From NCBI GenBank assembly GCA_963680875.1, contig OY804577.1, positions 100,885,906 through 100,949,905 on the forward strand: a DNA stretch of 64,000 nt, in the 5' to 3' direction. The notes beneath the pieces are model-generated. The model was not told the origin of the DNA and searched no databases. It was given only the letters and a program-made list of their open reading frames with translations. Shown here piece by piece: positions 1 to 11,225 of this stretch (position 1 is its first letter; each line of letters begins with the position of its first letter). The position numbers were made by a program, and so were the translations under genes. The stretch is from Bathymodiolus brooksi. Its lineage: Eukaryota > Mollusca > Bivalvia > Mytilida > Modiolidae.

Positions 1-221
1 CTACACATACTTTCAACAAAATATTAGTGAGAAAAGCTCAAATATCAGTAGAAAGCTACTTAGTTTATCAATCGGTGTCACAAAAGTCAATGTTATGTGA
101 TGTGTATTTCATAACGCTCAATTTTATGATATTGATCTGATAATTTATGCAAATTAGTTACTGATCAATGGCGGGGGTCTCTAGGAGTTCGCGATAGTGA
201 AAGTTGTTGGTTTACGGAAGA

Positions 222-394
222 AATAGGTACTTACATGCGTTGTTGGGAAAGCCCGGGTGATCTTCCACTCGTGATATAAATTTTTGTTTCTTTTCGCTCG
301 TTTCGCTGCGCTCCACTCGCGAAAAGACATAAAATTTCTATCACTCGTGGAAGATCACCCGGTCTTTCCCAAGAACGTATGTAAGAACCTATTA
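222..394. repeat. Foldback (MITE-like) element with long inverted arms
   Basis: The two ends are reverse complements. The left arm runs from aataggtacttacatg through gggtgatcttccact, and the right arm is its mirror and ends in catgtaagaacctatt-like sequence at about 394. The centre (roughly 285-330) carries a second short palindromic block around tcgcgaaaag. There is no coding capacity. This is the structure of a non-autonomous inverted-repeat element. It sits directly upstream of the LINE remnant that starts near 400. Confidence 0.75.
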
Positions 395-399
395 TTCTT

Positions 400-1280
400 T
401 ATATTTCGAAACTGGCTGGGAATCATTACATAGTAGGCGTCACAGACGAAAATTTCAATTGTTTTATAAGATATACAACGGTTTTGTACCGCATTATTTG
501 CATGATTTAATTCCTCCACTAAAGTACAACAATCTATCCAATACGTAATAGCAGTGATCTAATTGTCCCCTTTTGTAGACTTTCTTCGACGAATTCATCA
601 TTTATTCCTTCTTCTGTTAGAAAATGGAACACACTTGAGAACTCTGTCCGTAATCTTGACACCACATTAAAATTCAAACTGCGTTACTAAACAATGCAAA
701 TGAAATAAATATTGTTCCCAAACATTTCAGGTATGGTCCATGGAAGTTAAATGTGGTATTAAGACAACTTCGATGTTCAGCCTGTTTATTCAACAACGAT
801 TTACATATATCAAATATAGTATCTAATCCAAATTGTGCTTGCGGTGTTCCTCGAGAAGATGCATTTCATTTCTTCTTTGAATGTAGTAAATACACTGATA
901 TTAGGAGGGATTTGTTAGTTTGTGGAAATCGATTTGGAATAAAAATCGATCTTGCTTTACTTACAAGAGGTAACCGAAATCTAAATTATGAAGATATCTG
1001 TTTAATTTTTAAAGAAGTGTTCAAGATTATTAGAAAATCTAAACGATTCCTCATTGTATAACTTACAAATATATCCAACATGATCATCGTGTCCACAAAA
1101 AACTTCTCCCCCTGTTTTTCTGTTCTCTTTTACATGTGTAATTGTAACTGATACACCTTCATTAATGTGCATGCTTTTCTTAATATGTATATGTGTTATA
1201 TTTGTTATGTAATTCCAAGGAGAAGACTTTATAAGTTGGTAAACTTGTGTCTTATCCTTTTTGTCTCTATGAGCAAATAA
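400..1280 (+). pseudogene. 3' end of a non-LTR retrotransposon (reverse transcriptase C-terminus)
   Basis: Conceptual translation across several frames gives the tail of a LINE-type ORF2. About 405-540 reads like the segment 'LGWESLHSRR...FQLFYKIYNG' that follows the RT domain in many animal LINEs. An open stretch at 753-1061 (102 residues) carries a C-x-C-G...H-x3-C zinc-binding block (CACGVPREDAFHFFFEC) typical of the extreme C-terminus. At least two frameshifts separate these parts, so the copy is dead. The end near 1270-1285 carries gagcaaataaaag, a plausible 3' end. The endonuclease and RT catalytic core are absent. I cannot name the clade from this fragment. Confidence 0.75.
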
Positions 1281-2133
1281 AAGTGTTATAAACTAAACAT
1301 AAAGTATGATAGTTAGATAAATAATTTGCATTACAATTCAGGGAAGATAACGTTTGTCGAATTTAAATTAAGAATGGATGTTTCCTATGTAATATTGCTT
1401 AGAATGCTTGTTGTACTTGTAAATATTTTTCTGATAAAATGTTCATTGTTCAAATTATTTGTGTGGGGTTTTTTTTAGCTTTGGGAAGAAGATTGATTCG
1501 CTTTAGTATAAATCATGTAATCTTTTGACGGAATTGAAGGTATATGTGAGCAAGTAAGAGTTTTACTGTCCATTCCTTAACAAGGACTGAATGCAAGATG
1601 ATATTGACCACTGAGAATATGATTAGATCCTCATTGGTTAATAACTTGGACAGAAGTACATGTGACGCGGTCTCATTCTTTCAACATTCATGCTAGTGGT
1701 CTAGATTAACTTATATGGAACGAAAAAAAAACATATCGTATAAATCTGTGTATCATTTTTGGGTTATCTATTTTGGCACACCCTTTAGTCCCACCCACTT
1801 TTTGTACCAAAATGTGAAAATTTATATTTAATCTCATGAAGTAAAAAGGAATGATGTTAATATAAGAGAGACAAAATCCCCTTTCGAAATAACGAAATCA
1901 AAGTGATTCATACAGAGGTCGTTTTAAGGTCTTCAACAGAGCGGATACCAATACCATGCATCGAAAGGTATATGGTTACGTGCTGAAATTTAGCTCAGAC
2001 CTTTTTATGAATCGAAAAACTGAATCAAAGATAAAGTAATGATCTGCATATCTTAAAGTTTCACTTCCTGATGTGAGTAGTGAAGTATTGATCAATTGAG
2101 ACAAATTGATTATGCTGAGAAACAGATCATTTC
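1281..2133. other. AT-rich spacer, nothing recognised
   Basis: I see no open frame with protein-like composition, no tandem repeat and no inverted repeat of note. It separates two LINE remnants of opposite orientation. Confidence 0.5.
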
Positions 2134-3120
2134 TTATTTTTTAATTTGTAATTGAATTTCTTCAAATTCATTAACATTATACCGTAAATTATAAGAAGCG
2201 AGATTTGAAATTTTGCTAAGTTTATTTTGTAATTTAAAATATTCAGCTCTTTTGCGATTTTTTTTATCTGTTGCATATATTTGAGTTGATCTTTTAATTT
2301 TATATTTTAAGTTATCTATCCAACTTAAAGGTTCATCGTTGTACAATCTACATTGTTTCCTTTTTGGAATTAAATATTCAATTTTTAGAACATAATCTTC
2401 GTCTTCCAATAACGTGTTATTAAAAATTCATACGCAAGGACCGCGTCGTTCTGCTTCACTGAATTCGATATTTAATACAGTAAAAGAATGACCGCTGAAC
2501 GGAGAAAGGTTATAAAAAAAAACATTTTTAGCATACAACGTGTACATTTTGAAATGAAAATAAAATATATCCTGCTTTGAACAATTTTGTTTCTAATCAC
2601 GCGTAGCCACGAGAAAACTTTAGACGATGGATACCTTGCCCACCATATATCATAGATATTAAAACCAGTCAAATAATTTGTCAGTAACTTGTATGCTTTA
2701 TCTTCAGTATGTTTTCCCAACTCTATTCAGGGGGAGACAACGATGTAATAAAATCACCATGGACTATCAATTCATCGAACTTTGGAATATTTTCAAAAAC
2801 CTTTGTGAAAAAATCCATACTCTTTAACAACACCATTTGGAGCATACACATTTACAATATCTACAATTTTGATTTGTATTTCTTTGACATTATTCTTGTA
2901 TTTTCCGATAATCAGAAATTCTACATCTTGATATCCTGACTCAATAACTCACCGCTGCGATGGTATTTTTTTTTTATTTGCGTCAATGAAATCAGTGTTC
3001 CCAAAGGTTTCTTGAAGTCCAATAACATTGTACTTATTTTCGGAACATAACAGAACTTTGTAAATTCACCGACATTTCTTAAACCATTGACATTGTACCA
3101 TCATAAAAATAAGGAAGATT
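2134..3120 (-). pseudogene. LINE ORF2 remnant: endonuclease domain and linker (minus strand)
   Basis: Read on the minus strand from about 3115, the translation starts like an AP-type endonuclease domain: a 'VN-x-L-R' style start, then 'NVIGLQETFGNTDF' at about 3030-2990, where Q-E-T is the usual metal-binding block. 'IVNVYAPNG' follows at about 2860-2835 and an H-G-D-F-like block near 2760. Frames shift several times. The last open stretch (2409-2134, 91 residues) is Lys/Arg-rich ('YLIPKRKQCRLYNDEPL...') and resembles the linker between endonuclease and RT in L1/Tx1-like elements. The RT domain is missing, so the element is 3'-truncated in its own orientation. Together with the 3388-3956 block it forms one decayed LINE. 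Confidence 0.7.
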
Positions 3121-3387
3121 GTATATGTGTTGTAGTTAAACGCTAAGCTTAATTTGTGTTTTGGTTAGAACTACTAGATCGCCTCCTGTCATAGGGGATG
3201 TCTTCTGAATGTTCCACCCAATATTACCATTGCCACCGTCACTTCATTATCATTCATCTCATCTTCGTTATATTAAGTCGGAGTGGCATCTATTTTACCA
3301 TTTTCAGAGGAAGCCGTACTTTGATATAGAACAACAACCTCTGATTTATCATCACATGACATGTTATCCCCCTTTATACCATCATTT

Positions 3388-3956
3388 TTAATCAATATTT
3401 TCAGAATTTAAATTTGTTCTAGATTCAACAACAGTCTCATTGTTTTCAGATAAATCAATTTCATCATCACTTTCCATATCATCTTCATCAACTTCACCTT
3501 CGGGATCGTTTACGGAATGTGTATGGCTCATCTGAACTTCGTCATCATGGATTCGTACCTCACTTGTAGACATTATGTTGTCACTTATATTATTTTGTTC
3601 ATGGTTATCATTTGTATTGTCTTGTTTTTCAGTAGTTTGGGTTTTACTTGTCTTGTCGTTGTCGGTTCGCATTCTTTGGCTTTATCATGATTATGTTCAT
3701 CAACTTCATCAGTTGTCGTTGTAGTATATCCTTTAGTTATATCGGAATTATCATCATTTTGATAATTTTTGTCTTCTCGTTCAAGTCGTCTCCGTAATAC
3801 ATGTATATCCAAGGAAATGCATTTATATTTACTTGGATATAAATTGCACCATGCACATGGAATACTAGGATAATAGTTTGATAAATGTCCGAAATCGTTA
3901 CACTTTTGGGCATTCATCGTAGAGATGTTCACTTGATAGACATTTTGAGCAACCAC
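3388..3956 (-). pseudogene. LINE ORF1-like remnant with zinc-knuckle-like block
   Basis: Two overlapping minus-strand frames (3956-3585 and 3672-3388) make up one frameshifted reading frame. The first half has a CCHC-like cluster, 'CNDFGHLSNYYPSIPCAWC', in which one expected Cys reads as Tyr. A long hydrophilic acidic region follows, rich in Asp, Glu, Asn and Thr. A knuckle of this type ahead of an endonuclease/RT frame is the layout of ORF1 in Tx1/L1-like elements, and the neighbouring 2134-3120 endonuclease remnant has the right order and strand. The 3121-3387 gap holds only degenerate sequence. An ordinary low-complexity protein is possible but less likely. Confidence 0.55.
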
Positions 3957-4089
3957 CTTGCTACGGCCACAACACTACTATCCTATATAATTAATATATT
4001 ATGACTCTTGATAGTAGCCTTTACTTAGAAAAAATATCAACAACTTGTTGATCAAAGTGTATTCTCCATTACATATTTCACATGTCCAG

Positions 4090-4345
4090 AATTAGCTTTG
4101 GTTTGGTTTTATGGTGCTTAACCCCACTTTCAACGATATTTCAGTTATATCGTGGCGGTCAGTTTTATTGGTGGAGGAAACCGGAGGACCCGGAGAAAGC
4201 CACCGACCTGTCGCAAGTAACTGACAAAATTTTATCGCATGATGTTGTACACCTTGCCCTGATCGAGATTCGGACTCACAACATCAGTGGTGATAAGCAC
4301 TGGTTGAATAGGTAGTTGTAAAACAAACTCCCATACGGCCACGAC
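4090..4345 (-). repeat. tRNA-headed SINE-like repeat, long copy (family A)
   Basis: The + strand contains ttaaccccactttcaacgat, atatcgtggcggtcag and ggtggaggaaacc, ending with cactggttgaataggtagtt. On the minus strand the head has a B-box-like stretch (gttgtgagtccgaatctc) and an A-box-like 'ggccgtatgg', so the element most likely reads on the minus strand. The same block recurs at 23700-23935, 29605-29850, 30745-30860, 40185-40300, 46985-47100, 57630-57860, 58918-58980 and 63209-63324. The 77-residue open frame inside it is an accident of the repeat. V-SINE-type elements of molluscs are one possible home, but I did not verify this. Confidence 0.7.
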
Positions 4346-4424
4346 GGTCCCCTACATAATTAGGTATTTTGTTTCTATTGAATATGTAATATAAGATTAA
4401 ACACATAATACAATCCTGTTCTCT

Positions 4425-4495
4425 TGATGATATAGCTGAAAAATGGTTGAGTTGGCGTTAAACAGTAATCACTCAATCACTCACGCATAATACAA
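4425..4495 (+). repeat. SINE family A, short tail fragment
   Basis: The sequence gatatagctgaaaaatggttg, then ggcgttaaacagtaatcact and caatcactcac, is the reverse complement of the core of the 4090-4345 repeat plus a typical tail. It lies about 80 bp from that copy in the opposite orientation. Confidence 0.6.
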
Positions 4496-4959
4496 CCTTA
4501 TCTTATCTGATGCTATCGTGGAAAGTAGAATTTTGATTGGCTAACATTTTCTTTAAACCCCATTCTTCGTATATAACCTACTTGGTGTAGACACAATTCA
4601 TAACGACGTGTCGTTCTCCATAATAAATAGCAGACGTCAAAAGGTATAATGTCCATGCTCTGTTTTATTAGAAAGTAAACTTACAAAAAAGCTTGAATAA
4701 ACAATATTTTGCTCTGTCAACTAAACGACGCAAAAAGTCAATATAGCTCTCAGTGACCTTTAGCTAAGTGTTACATGATCTTTGCTATTTCTTATAATTA
4801 TATTTAACTATTATTATCTGAAGTGTTCTTTTACTTTTTTAATTTTCCTGAATTTCTGGTTAATCACACAAGTAAACAAAATGTATTTTTATATAATTCG
4901 CATGTTCATGGTAGTTAAATTTGAGAATCAAAGTAACGTTATGTGCTAACCGGGTTTGT

Positions 4960-5240
4960 AACTAGAGTAACGACGGGTGCCACTAGTAGAATAGGAACTG
5001 CTTACCCTTTCGGACCACATGAGTTTTTAGTGGGATTCGTCTGCTCAATCTCACGTGTAGTGTTTTGTAGGTTGTTGTTTGTCCTTTTCCTTTACAGCCA
5101 CGATATAGCGGAAATATTGTTGAAAGTAACGTTAGACACCATAAAACCAATCCTTCTTCTGGCCATTGCGTTATCCGTTCTTCTTTGATTTACGGATTAT
5201 GATTACCCCTTTTGTATCTTCAAACTCTTCTTTCATTGAA
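4960..5240 (+). repeat. Mussel-type dispersed repeat (family B) with embedded SINE core
   Basis: It contains gggtgccactagtagaatag and gaactgcttaccctttcgga, then tgtttgtccttttcc and, at 5190-5215, a degenerate 'ttgactaccccttt' tail. Diverged copies occur at 17715-17930 (-), 27360-27650, 38850-39090, 56250-56520 and 61830-62060. At 5090-5155 it carries the SINE-A core (cacgatatagcggaaatatt). I associate this repeat with Mytilus from memory only. Short open frames within it (such as 81 residues at 4943-5188) are not credible genes. Confidence 0.6.
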
Positions 5241-6199
5241 ACCTCGTTTGTGTGGTTTTCTCACAGCTTAAAATAAACAAACAAAAACAAAGTATGACCA
5301 CCACGATATAGTGCTTTACACCAATAACTATGAAAATAAAAGTATTACTTTCAGACATTTTACATCTTTATTTGAAATTCCATTATAACATAGCTTTATT
5401 ATTATTGTCGATTCATAGGTCAAATGTCATATGTTTTCTTCGTTTCGTCTGATTTCCACGTTTTGATTCGTTCCCTCTGTGGTCATATGTTGTTTAGTAT
5501 GAAATCATCTATTTCTATCAAGGTCTAGCTGGCGTCAATGATGAGTTTGGTTTTTGGAGGAGACGACTAATTTCTCAAATCTAAATTGATATAATTTTCA
5601 TTTGTAAGATAGCATTGCTGTGTTGCTATGGAAACTGTATTGTCATTCAAACCAGCATAGAAGTGTTCGTTGCTATATTCGTAATTACATGTGGTTTCAT
5701 AGGCACGTGTTTTCCTACAAATAAAACATACTTGTATTAGCATGAGTAACTTACTCATCTTTGTTTACATAAAAATGATCAAAAACTTCCACTTCACGGT
5801 TCTGCACCTGAGATATTTTATTTCTATCAATATAATACCAAAATACTAGATTGTCATTGTGGGTTTCTTTGACTTACACAAAATTGGCATTAACATACTC
5901 CTTTATAGCAAATATTTCAATTCAATTTCATACAAATCATTTGTAGACTTTATTGATCTTGCATGAATTGTAGTTAGATTCCTTCACCAATGGGATCCGC
6001 GTTTCTACGATAAAAATGTAATTTGAATTGTTTCTAGAAAAGTTTAAAGATATCAAAGAGGTAATCAGAAGTTGAAAATCGAAGTAGGACTGACAATGTA
6101 ATGACAAAAAGGAAAAGGACAAAAGGACAAACAGTGATCTACAAAATAATTCACAGGAAACTAACGCTTGAGCAACACTAACGCCACAAAAAAGCAAAA
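5241..6199. other. Spacer, nothing recognised
   Basis: It is AT-rich with short, non-protein-like open frames only. The segment next to 6200 is the foreign sequence that replaces the missing 3' half of the DIRS-like element. Confidence 0.4.
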
Positions 6200-7469
6200 A
6201 ACGGATATTCCAAGATAAGCTACTACGGTAGTATTGTCTGTTGCCAGAACCAGAGATTTGAGATGGAGAGTTGTTCTGAAATGAGACAAGGCCAAATGAA
6301 CTGCTTTCATCTCCAACAGGTTGATGTGTTCCTTCTGTTGTAGAAGAGACAACAACCCTAAGGCCCAACTTCCCTCTAAATAAGCTCCCCAATCCAGGTT
6401 GGAAGCATCTGTGTAGAGAGTTAGGGTAGGAACTGGTACTGACCTTTCATCACATTCTCCGTTTATCCACTACTGTAGGTGAGGTAACAGTGAAGGAAGA
6501 AGAGGGATCTTTGCTTCCCAGTCTTGAGAGGCTGGAAGCCAGTGTTGAAAAAGATAAAACTGTAGGGGTCGAATGTGGAGACGCCCTAGCGGAACCACTT
6601 CCGCGAGTGAGTTGAGGAAACCTAGTAGTTGAGAAAACTGTCTGGCTGTTACGAACTGGGTGTTAGAACAACAGAATTCTCTGACAGAGGGATACACATT
6701 TTTCCTCGGGTGGAAAAATGAGACCCAGGTCTGTTCTGTAGTGTTCCCCTAGAAACAGAAAATTCTGAGGAGTCAACTGCGACCTCTTCCAAGATATCAA
6801 AAACCCCAGATTTAGAAAAAGCTGAATTACCATTTCCGTTTTGGAAACAAGAGTTTGTTGATCGAAATCCTTGATCAGAGAATCGTCTAGATAGGAATGA
6901 ATCTGAACAGACAGTGTGTGCAGATGGGCTATTACTGTTTGAAACACTCTTGTGAAAACAAGGGGAGCCGTTGAGATCCCGAATGGTAGTGTTCGAAATT
7001 GGTATACTGTATTGTCTCAAACAAAACGAAGAAGTTTTCTGAAGGGAGGAGCAATAGGGATGTGAAAGTACGCATCCATGAGATCGAGGCTTGTTGTCCA
7101 CATACCAGGGTGGATACAAGACCTGTTGGAACGATTGGTTTCCATTTTGAAATGGGGTACCAAGAGAAACGTATTCAGGATAGAAAGATCTATAACTGGT
7201 CTCGTACCTCCAGTTTTCTTGGGATCTAAGAAAAGACGGGAGTAAAAACCTGGAGATTGAAAAGGATCCCGAACCCTCTGTATTGCTCCTTTCAAGATCA
7301 AAGACTGAACTTCCTCCGACAGAAGAATCCGCTTCTCTTTGTCTGACGTGTGAGACAAAGAGATGGGAATCTCTGACAGTGGAGTTGACTTCAGAAACTG
7401 AAGATGAAGCCCCCCCCCCCCCCCCGAATTACTGATGGAACCCACGAGTCCGTGGTAACTTTCTCCCAT
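6200..7469 (-). pseudogene. DIRS-type RT and partial RNase H
   Basis: The RT is spread over overlapping minus-strand frames (7469-7017, 6947-6663, 6697-6470). Visible blocks, in order, are 'GAIQRV', 'SRLFLDPKKTGGTRPVIDLS' (RT block 1), 'TSLDLMDAYFHIPI' (block with the first catalytic Asp), 'HSYLDDSLI' (the Y-x-D-D box) and 'FLGEHYRTD'. RNase H begins at 'LYTDASNLDWGAYL' (first catalytic Asp) at about 6420 and continues as 'NLLEMKAVHLAL' (catalytic Glu) and 'ATDNTTVVAYL' (third Asp), after which the element stops. A run of 16 C (7410-7425) encodes Gly on the minus strand and sits at a frame change. The truncation and frame breaks make this a dead copy. Confidence 0.85.
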
Positions 7470-7599
7470 TGACTCAGAAAGTGAGTAAGTCTCCCTCCTA
7501 CAGGAATAGAGGGGAACGGAACAGAAAACTGTTCCTCCCTCTCGGGAGGTGTCGGTAATAAACGAGGGGGCAACTTCCTATTTACGATTCCCTGTCTTC

Positions 7600-9296
7600 T
7601 TGGCTCATTTTTTCTTGTGAGAAAAATTGGGCTTGGAAGCAGAAGAGGTAGTTGGTGGGTCAACTTTCCTCTTCTTGGGAAACGTGTGGATAGAACTAGA
7701 AAGATGATTAGTTACCACAGAACGTTTGCCATTTGTTACCTGAAGGTTAACTTTGATAGGCTGTGGAAGTTTCTTCATCTCCTCCTGAACCTCCCGAACA
7801 GATAAGCCAAAGATCTTGTTCGACAAAAGAGAAGAGAGCAAAGAGTCTTTTAAAGACTCATTGACCGAGGATTTCTCTAAAATTCCAATTCTTTTAGAAA
7901 GAGTGAAATTACCGAGAGTTCCCATAAGAAGAAGTTGAGAGATACCAATAGCCTGGTCAATTTGGAGTAAGAAGGACTTACGTTCCGAAAAATCATCCCC
8001 TCTCTCCTGAAGTAAAAATCCAGCTGCCGACAGAAAGTGTTCAGCTGTACCCAGTGCATGAGAGGTGCTCCTAAGAAGGTTCTATGACCAAAGAGATTGT
8101 GCAAGTCTTAACCCATATACTGACTTTGAGCCTAGAAGGAAAGTCATAGTTTTATCACAAGTAGGAGCTGACATTCCAATAGACGAATTGTGTATCTCGA
8201 AATCCTTACTTCTAAACCTGCCTGGAAAAGAAGAGGGACCAAAACCAGGCGATTTTCCAATATTGTTACTAGAAGAGCCTGGAGGTGAAGCCAAACTATC
8301 CTGAATCACTCGAAGAGCTGTGGAAACATGCTTAGATTCAGGAAAAGACTTGTAAGAAGAGCAAAGTTCCTGAGATAAACCACACGACGTCTCAAACGTG
8401 GATAAAGTTTGTTGGATCGTAGGAGGGGAATCAAAAGGAACATGGGCTTTTTCTCTGAGGAGAGAATAAAGCCTAGCTTTTAGCTGATCCCTAGAAGCCG
8501 GAAACTCCTCAGATTCGGATTCACTAGAACTGCCTTCCTCGGGAGTACCAGCTCTGTTCAGAGTGGAAGAAACAGATTTCTTCGAAACAGAAGTAGTAGG
8601 AACAGCTTCATCCTCTACAGTGAGAAATGAAGCCTCCTGACTCCCTGGGGACATGGATAGAGTGTCATCGTCTTCCTGACACTGGTTAGGAGAAGAAGGC
8701 TCTACCGGGGCACCTGACCGAGACTCCAAAGCATACAACCTATCCGAGACAACCTTCAGATCAGAAATAAGTGACTTCTTAAACTCCCCTAAGGTTTCTC
8801 TTACTTCTCTGGCTAGTGAAGTCTGAGAAGAGGAAGTATCAGAAGGTAACCTGGGGTTACTGGAAGGATTACCAGGAAAAGTTGACCAAGGATAGGAAGG
8901 GTCACAAGGAAAACAAGGATGAGCTTGGAACTAATGTGTCCAAGGAGGACAAGGCCAACCTGGGAACCTATTGGGAGGTTGCAGTGAAGAAATTGGAGGT
9001 CTATGCTGCATAGCATTCAAACCCGTTAAAAACGATGGGGCAGTGATATTAGATACAACCGTATCAACAGGACGTGAAAAAATGTGGGTCACTGACGATA
9101 CAATGGGAATTCCAACCCTAGTAACTGTCCTATTCGGAACCAGGTCCGAGTTTAGGTGGTTTCTCATTCCTGCTACCGAAGTCTCAGGATTAGTCTGGGA
9201 AACGAAGGTAGGAATTCCCACACTCAAGAAGGTTAGGTATGGAACCATCCCAAAAGGTGTCACTGCCTGTGAGGATTTGAACGGGCTCAATTCCAT
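7600..9296 (-). pseudogene. DIRS-type gag-like ORF1, frameshifted
   Basis: Four minus-strand open stretches (9296-8931, 8738-8082, 8104-7877, 7925-7605) follow one another with frame changes. The longest is 218 residues and Ser/Glu-rich, with acidic patches ('SSSESESEE') followed by a conserved-looking segment around 'ESKHVSTALRVIQDSLASPP'. That segment resembles the ORF1 of DIRS elements in which a similar 'TAL-x-M/I-x-D-S-L-x-S-P' block occurs. It lies directly upstream of the RT with no other gene between. Without a search I call it gag-like on position and composition. Confidence 0.6.
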
Positions 9297-9300
9297 AATT

Positions 9301-9660
9301 TTACAATTTGAACAAAAAATAATAAATAAATATACTGTAAATTACCTGAAATTACAGTAAAATTGTGTCACAATATAAATATAATATACAAAAAATATAT
9401 ATATAATGTATAAGGGTATCAAAACCAAACAAAAATCGTTTTCTTCTGTTCTTCAAGAAAAGCGTGCTATTCTGGTCGCAGCAGGAAATTGAATGGGTTG
9501 TATTATGGGAAGCTCTTATTAGGTCCTCTAGGGGATCTTCTCAAAATATTGTCATAATATTATTGGTATTTCCTGCTGTTCGGATGTCGCTTAGGGACTA
9601 TCTCAGAATGTATAATGATAAGATATTTATGTTATAAAATTCATATATTTTATATAACAG
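9301..9660. other. AT-rich spacer
   Basis: No gene seen. A short dyad (tcctgctg/cagcaggaaat around 9480-9580) flanks a segment of about 100 bp, which could be the trace of a small insertion. Confidence 0.35.
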
Positions 9661-9870
9661 ACAAAGATAAAAATGTCATATACTTTATATCACAGACAAA
9701 GATAAAAATGTCATATATTTTATTTATATCACAGACAAAAATAAAAATGTGATATACTTTATATCACAGACAAAGATAAAAATGTCATATACTTTATATC
9801 ACAGACAAAGATAAAAATGTCGCATACTTTATATCACAGACAAAGATAAAAAAAAAATCATATACAGTGC
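9661..9870. repeat. 35-bp tandem repeat, about six copies
   Basis: Units start with acaaagataaaaatgtcata and end with tatatcacag. Starts are at 9661, 9696, 9735, 9770, 9805 and 9840. One unit is 39 bp because of a 4-bp expansion (tatt) and the last is partial. A seventh, diverged unit may precede 9661. Confidence 0.9.
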
Positions 9871-9928
9871 ATTGTATCACATTTTTGTAACAAAGGTTTA
9901 TAAATTATTTTTTTCTCATTCTCCACTT

Positions 9929-10905
9929 CTATTTGAAAAATACAGTTCTTTTCCCATATCTACAGTGGGTCTCGTCATAATTTTCTAACATAGTTTTATT
10001 TAAACAAGTGGTCCACTTTGCCAATAAATTTCCATCTGGATGGACCCCATCAACATATATGTTGTAATAATAAGTCCTCTTGACATGTCTACATAGTTCA
10101 GACATTTGATGTAAGTATGTTTTTTTTTCCTCATTTGAATTATTGAACATGATGATGGATTTATTAACATTCAGAAGAATGAAATTTAGGTTCTCTTGCA
10201 TCTGGGGGATTGACTCGTATTTTAAATAGCCTGTTTGTCCTTGTTGGTATCTTATTGTGATCCAATAAAGTATATTTATTGTAGGGATTGTGGAAAATAT
10301 TGGTACACAATCAATATCAGTTAGCAATTCTTTTGCTCCATCCATTAACTTTTTAAAATCAAACAACATATTAGCTTAGTAGTTGTAACACCACTTCTTG
10401 ATATATTATATAATTTTTCTTCCAATTTGTTTATATCTGTAATTCCACTCATCAAATATATTTAAAAAATTCAACCATTATAGTTTTTTGTCATTAAAAG
10501 TTTTTTCCACAATGAAATCTATTTTTTCCAGGGAAATGCTGCACTGGAACATTCACATATTCGTTCAACCCATTGCAAATTCAAAAATCCCCGTCCTCTG
10601 TATCGGAATAACTGAACGGAGATGTCAATAATATATTTCTGAGATTTTCGTCCATCCTTACCGTTGGTCAATCAAAGTGGCGGTAGTCTTATAATGGTAG
10701 CTTAGTAGTTAAGCGCTACTTCTTGCAATATTATATCATTTTTCTCCCAATTTGTTTGTGATGTCTGTAATTTCACCCATCAACTATTTTTTTTAAATTG
10801 GCCATTATAGTTTTTTAAGTCATTAAAAGTTTTTTCCACAATGAAATCTATATTTCCCCAGGGAAATGCTGCACTGGAACATTTACATATTCGTTCAACA
10901 CATTT
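9929..10905 (-). pseudogene. SGNH/GDSL-hydrolase-like remnant with internal duplication
   Basis: The minus-strand frame at 10369-9929 (146 residues) contains 'VPIFSTIPTINILYW' and ends with 'IYVDGVHPDGNLLAKW'. The D-x-x-H in the latter matches block V of SGNH hydrolases. Upstream in another frame (about 10450-10400) is 'YLMSGITDIN', which fits the G-x-N/T-D block III. Further up, 'FPGKN...FIVEKTFND' would lie near the fold's start. Frameshifts and stops separate these parts. The segment 10376-10581 is repeated at 10702-10905, so the middle exon-like part exists twice. Similar SGNH-like domains occur in mollusc repetitive proteins. A mobile-element cargo origin is possible but not shown here. 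Confidence 0.5.
10376..10905. repeat. Direct repeat pair, about 205 bp each
   Basis: 10376-10581 and 10702-10905 align along their length. Both contain cattaaaagttttttccaca and gaaatgctgcactggaacat, with scattered differences. They are direct repeats separated by about 120 bp. They encode the middle part of the SGNH-like remnant on the minus strand. Confidence 0.85.
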
Positions 10906-10929
10906 GCCCGCGACGTGCCGTATATAAAT

Positions 10930-11225
10930 GATGCTATATATATATATATATAAATGATGCTATATATATATAAAAAAGAAATTAGTAAAAGAAGAACAAA
11001 ACGGATTTTTCACAACATTCTTGTACTAACGTTTTCACTGCTGTTGGAGATCTTCAGGTACAATGTTTATAAGTGTATATATATGACGTTAACTATATAA
11101 AGGGAGACTATGATGTTACGTTTTCGCGGTAAAATTTATTACCTATAAAATTAATGAACATCTTTAAAGTTGTTATAAGATTAATAAAAATCTTTTTAAA
11201 GTCATTGTAAGATTAACGAAAATCT
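10930..11225 (-). repeat. AT microsatellites and putative 3' end of a Penelope-like element
   Basis: Two short (TA)n tracts (10936-10970) are followed by sequence whose minus strand reads acctgaagatctccaacagc, then tgaaaacgttagtac. Penelope-like elements often end in a similar 'ctgaaga...gaaacgt' motif. The GIY-YIG frame of such an element begins just beyond it, which supports that reading. Confidence 0.4.

Larger units (their letters stand above)
6200..9300 (-). mobile_element. DIRS-type retrotransposon, 3'-truncated
   Basis: The minus-strand order is a gag-like region (9296-7600), reverse transcriptase (7469-6650) and the first half of RNase H (6420-6206). This is the 5' two-thirds of a DIRS-order element. 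The tyrosine recombinase expected downstream is absent: homology stops abruptly inside RNase H after the residues 'NTTVVAYL' at about 6206. No terminal repeats were found. Several frameshifts make it inactive. Confidence 0.8.

Noticed and set aside
4082..4315. 77-residue open frame
   Set aside because: It lies entirely within SINE family A, and similar frames appear in other copies in different phases.
6999..7229. Plus-strand open frames within 6-9 kb
   Set aside because: They are shadows of the minus-strand RT and gag frames of the DIRS-like element.
9661..9870. CRISPR array
   Set aside because: The 35-bp units are contiguous, without spacers, in a eukaryotic sequence.
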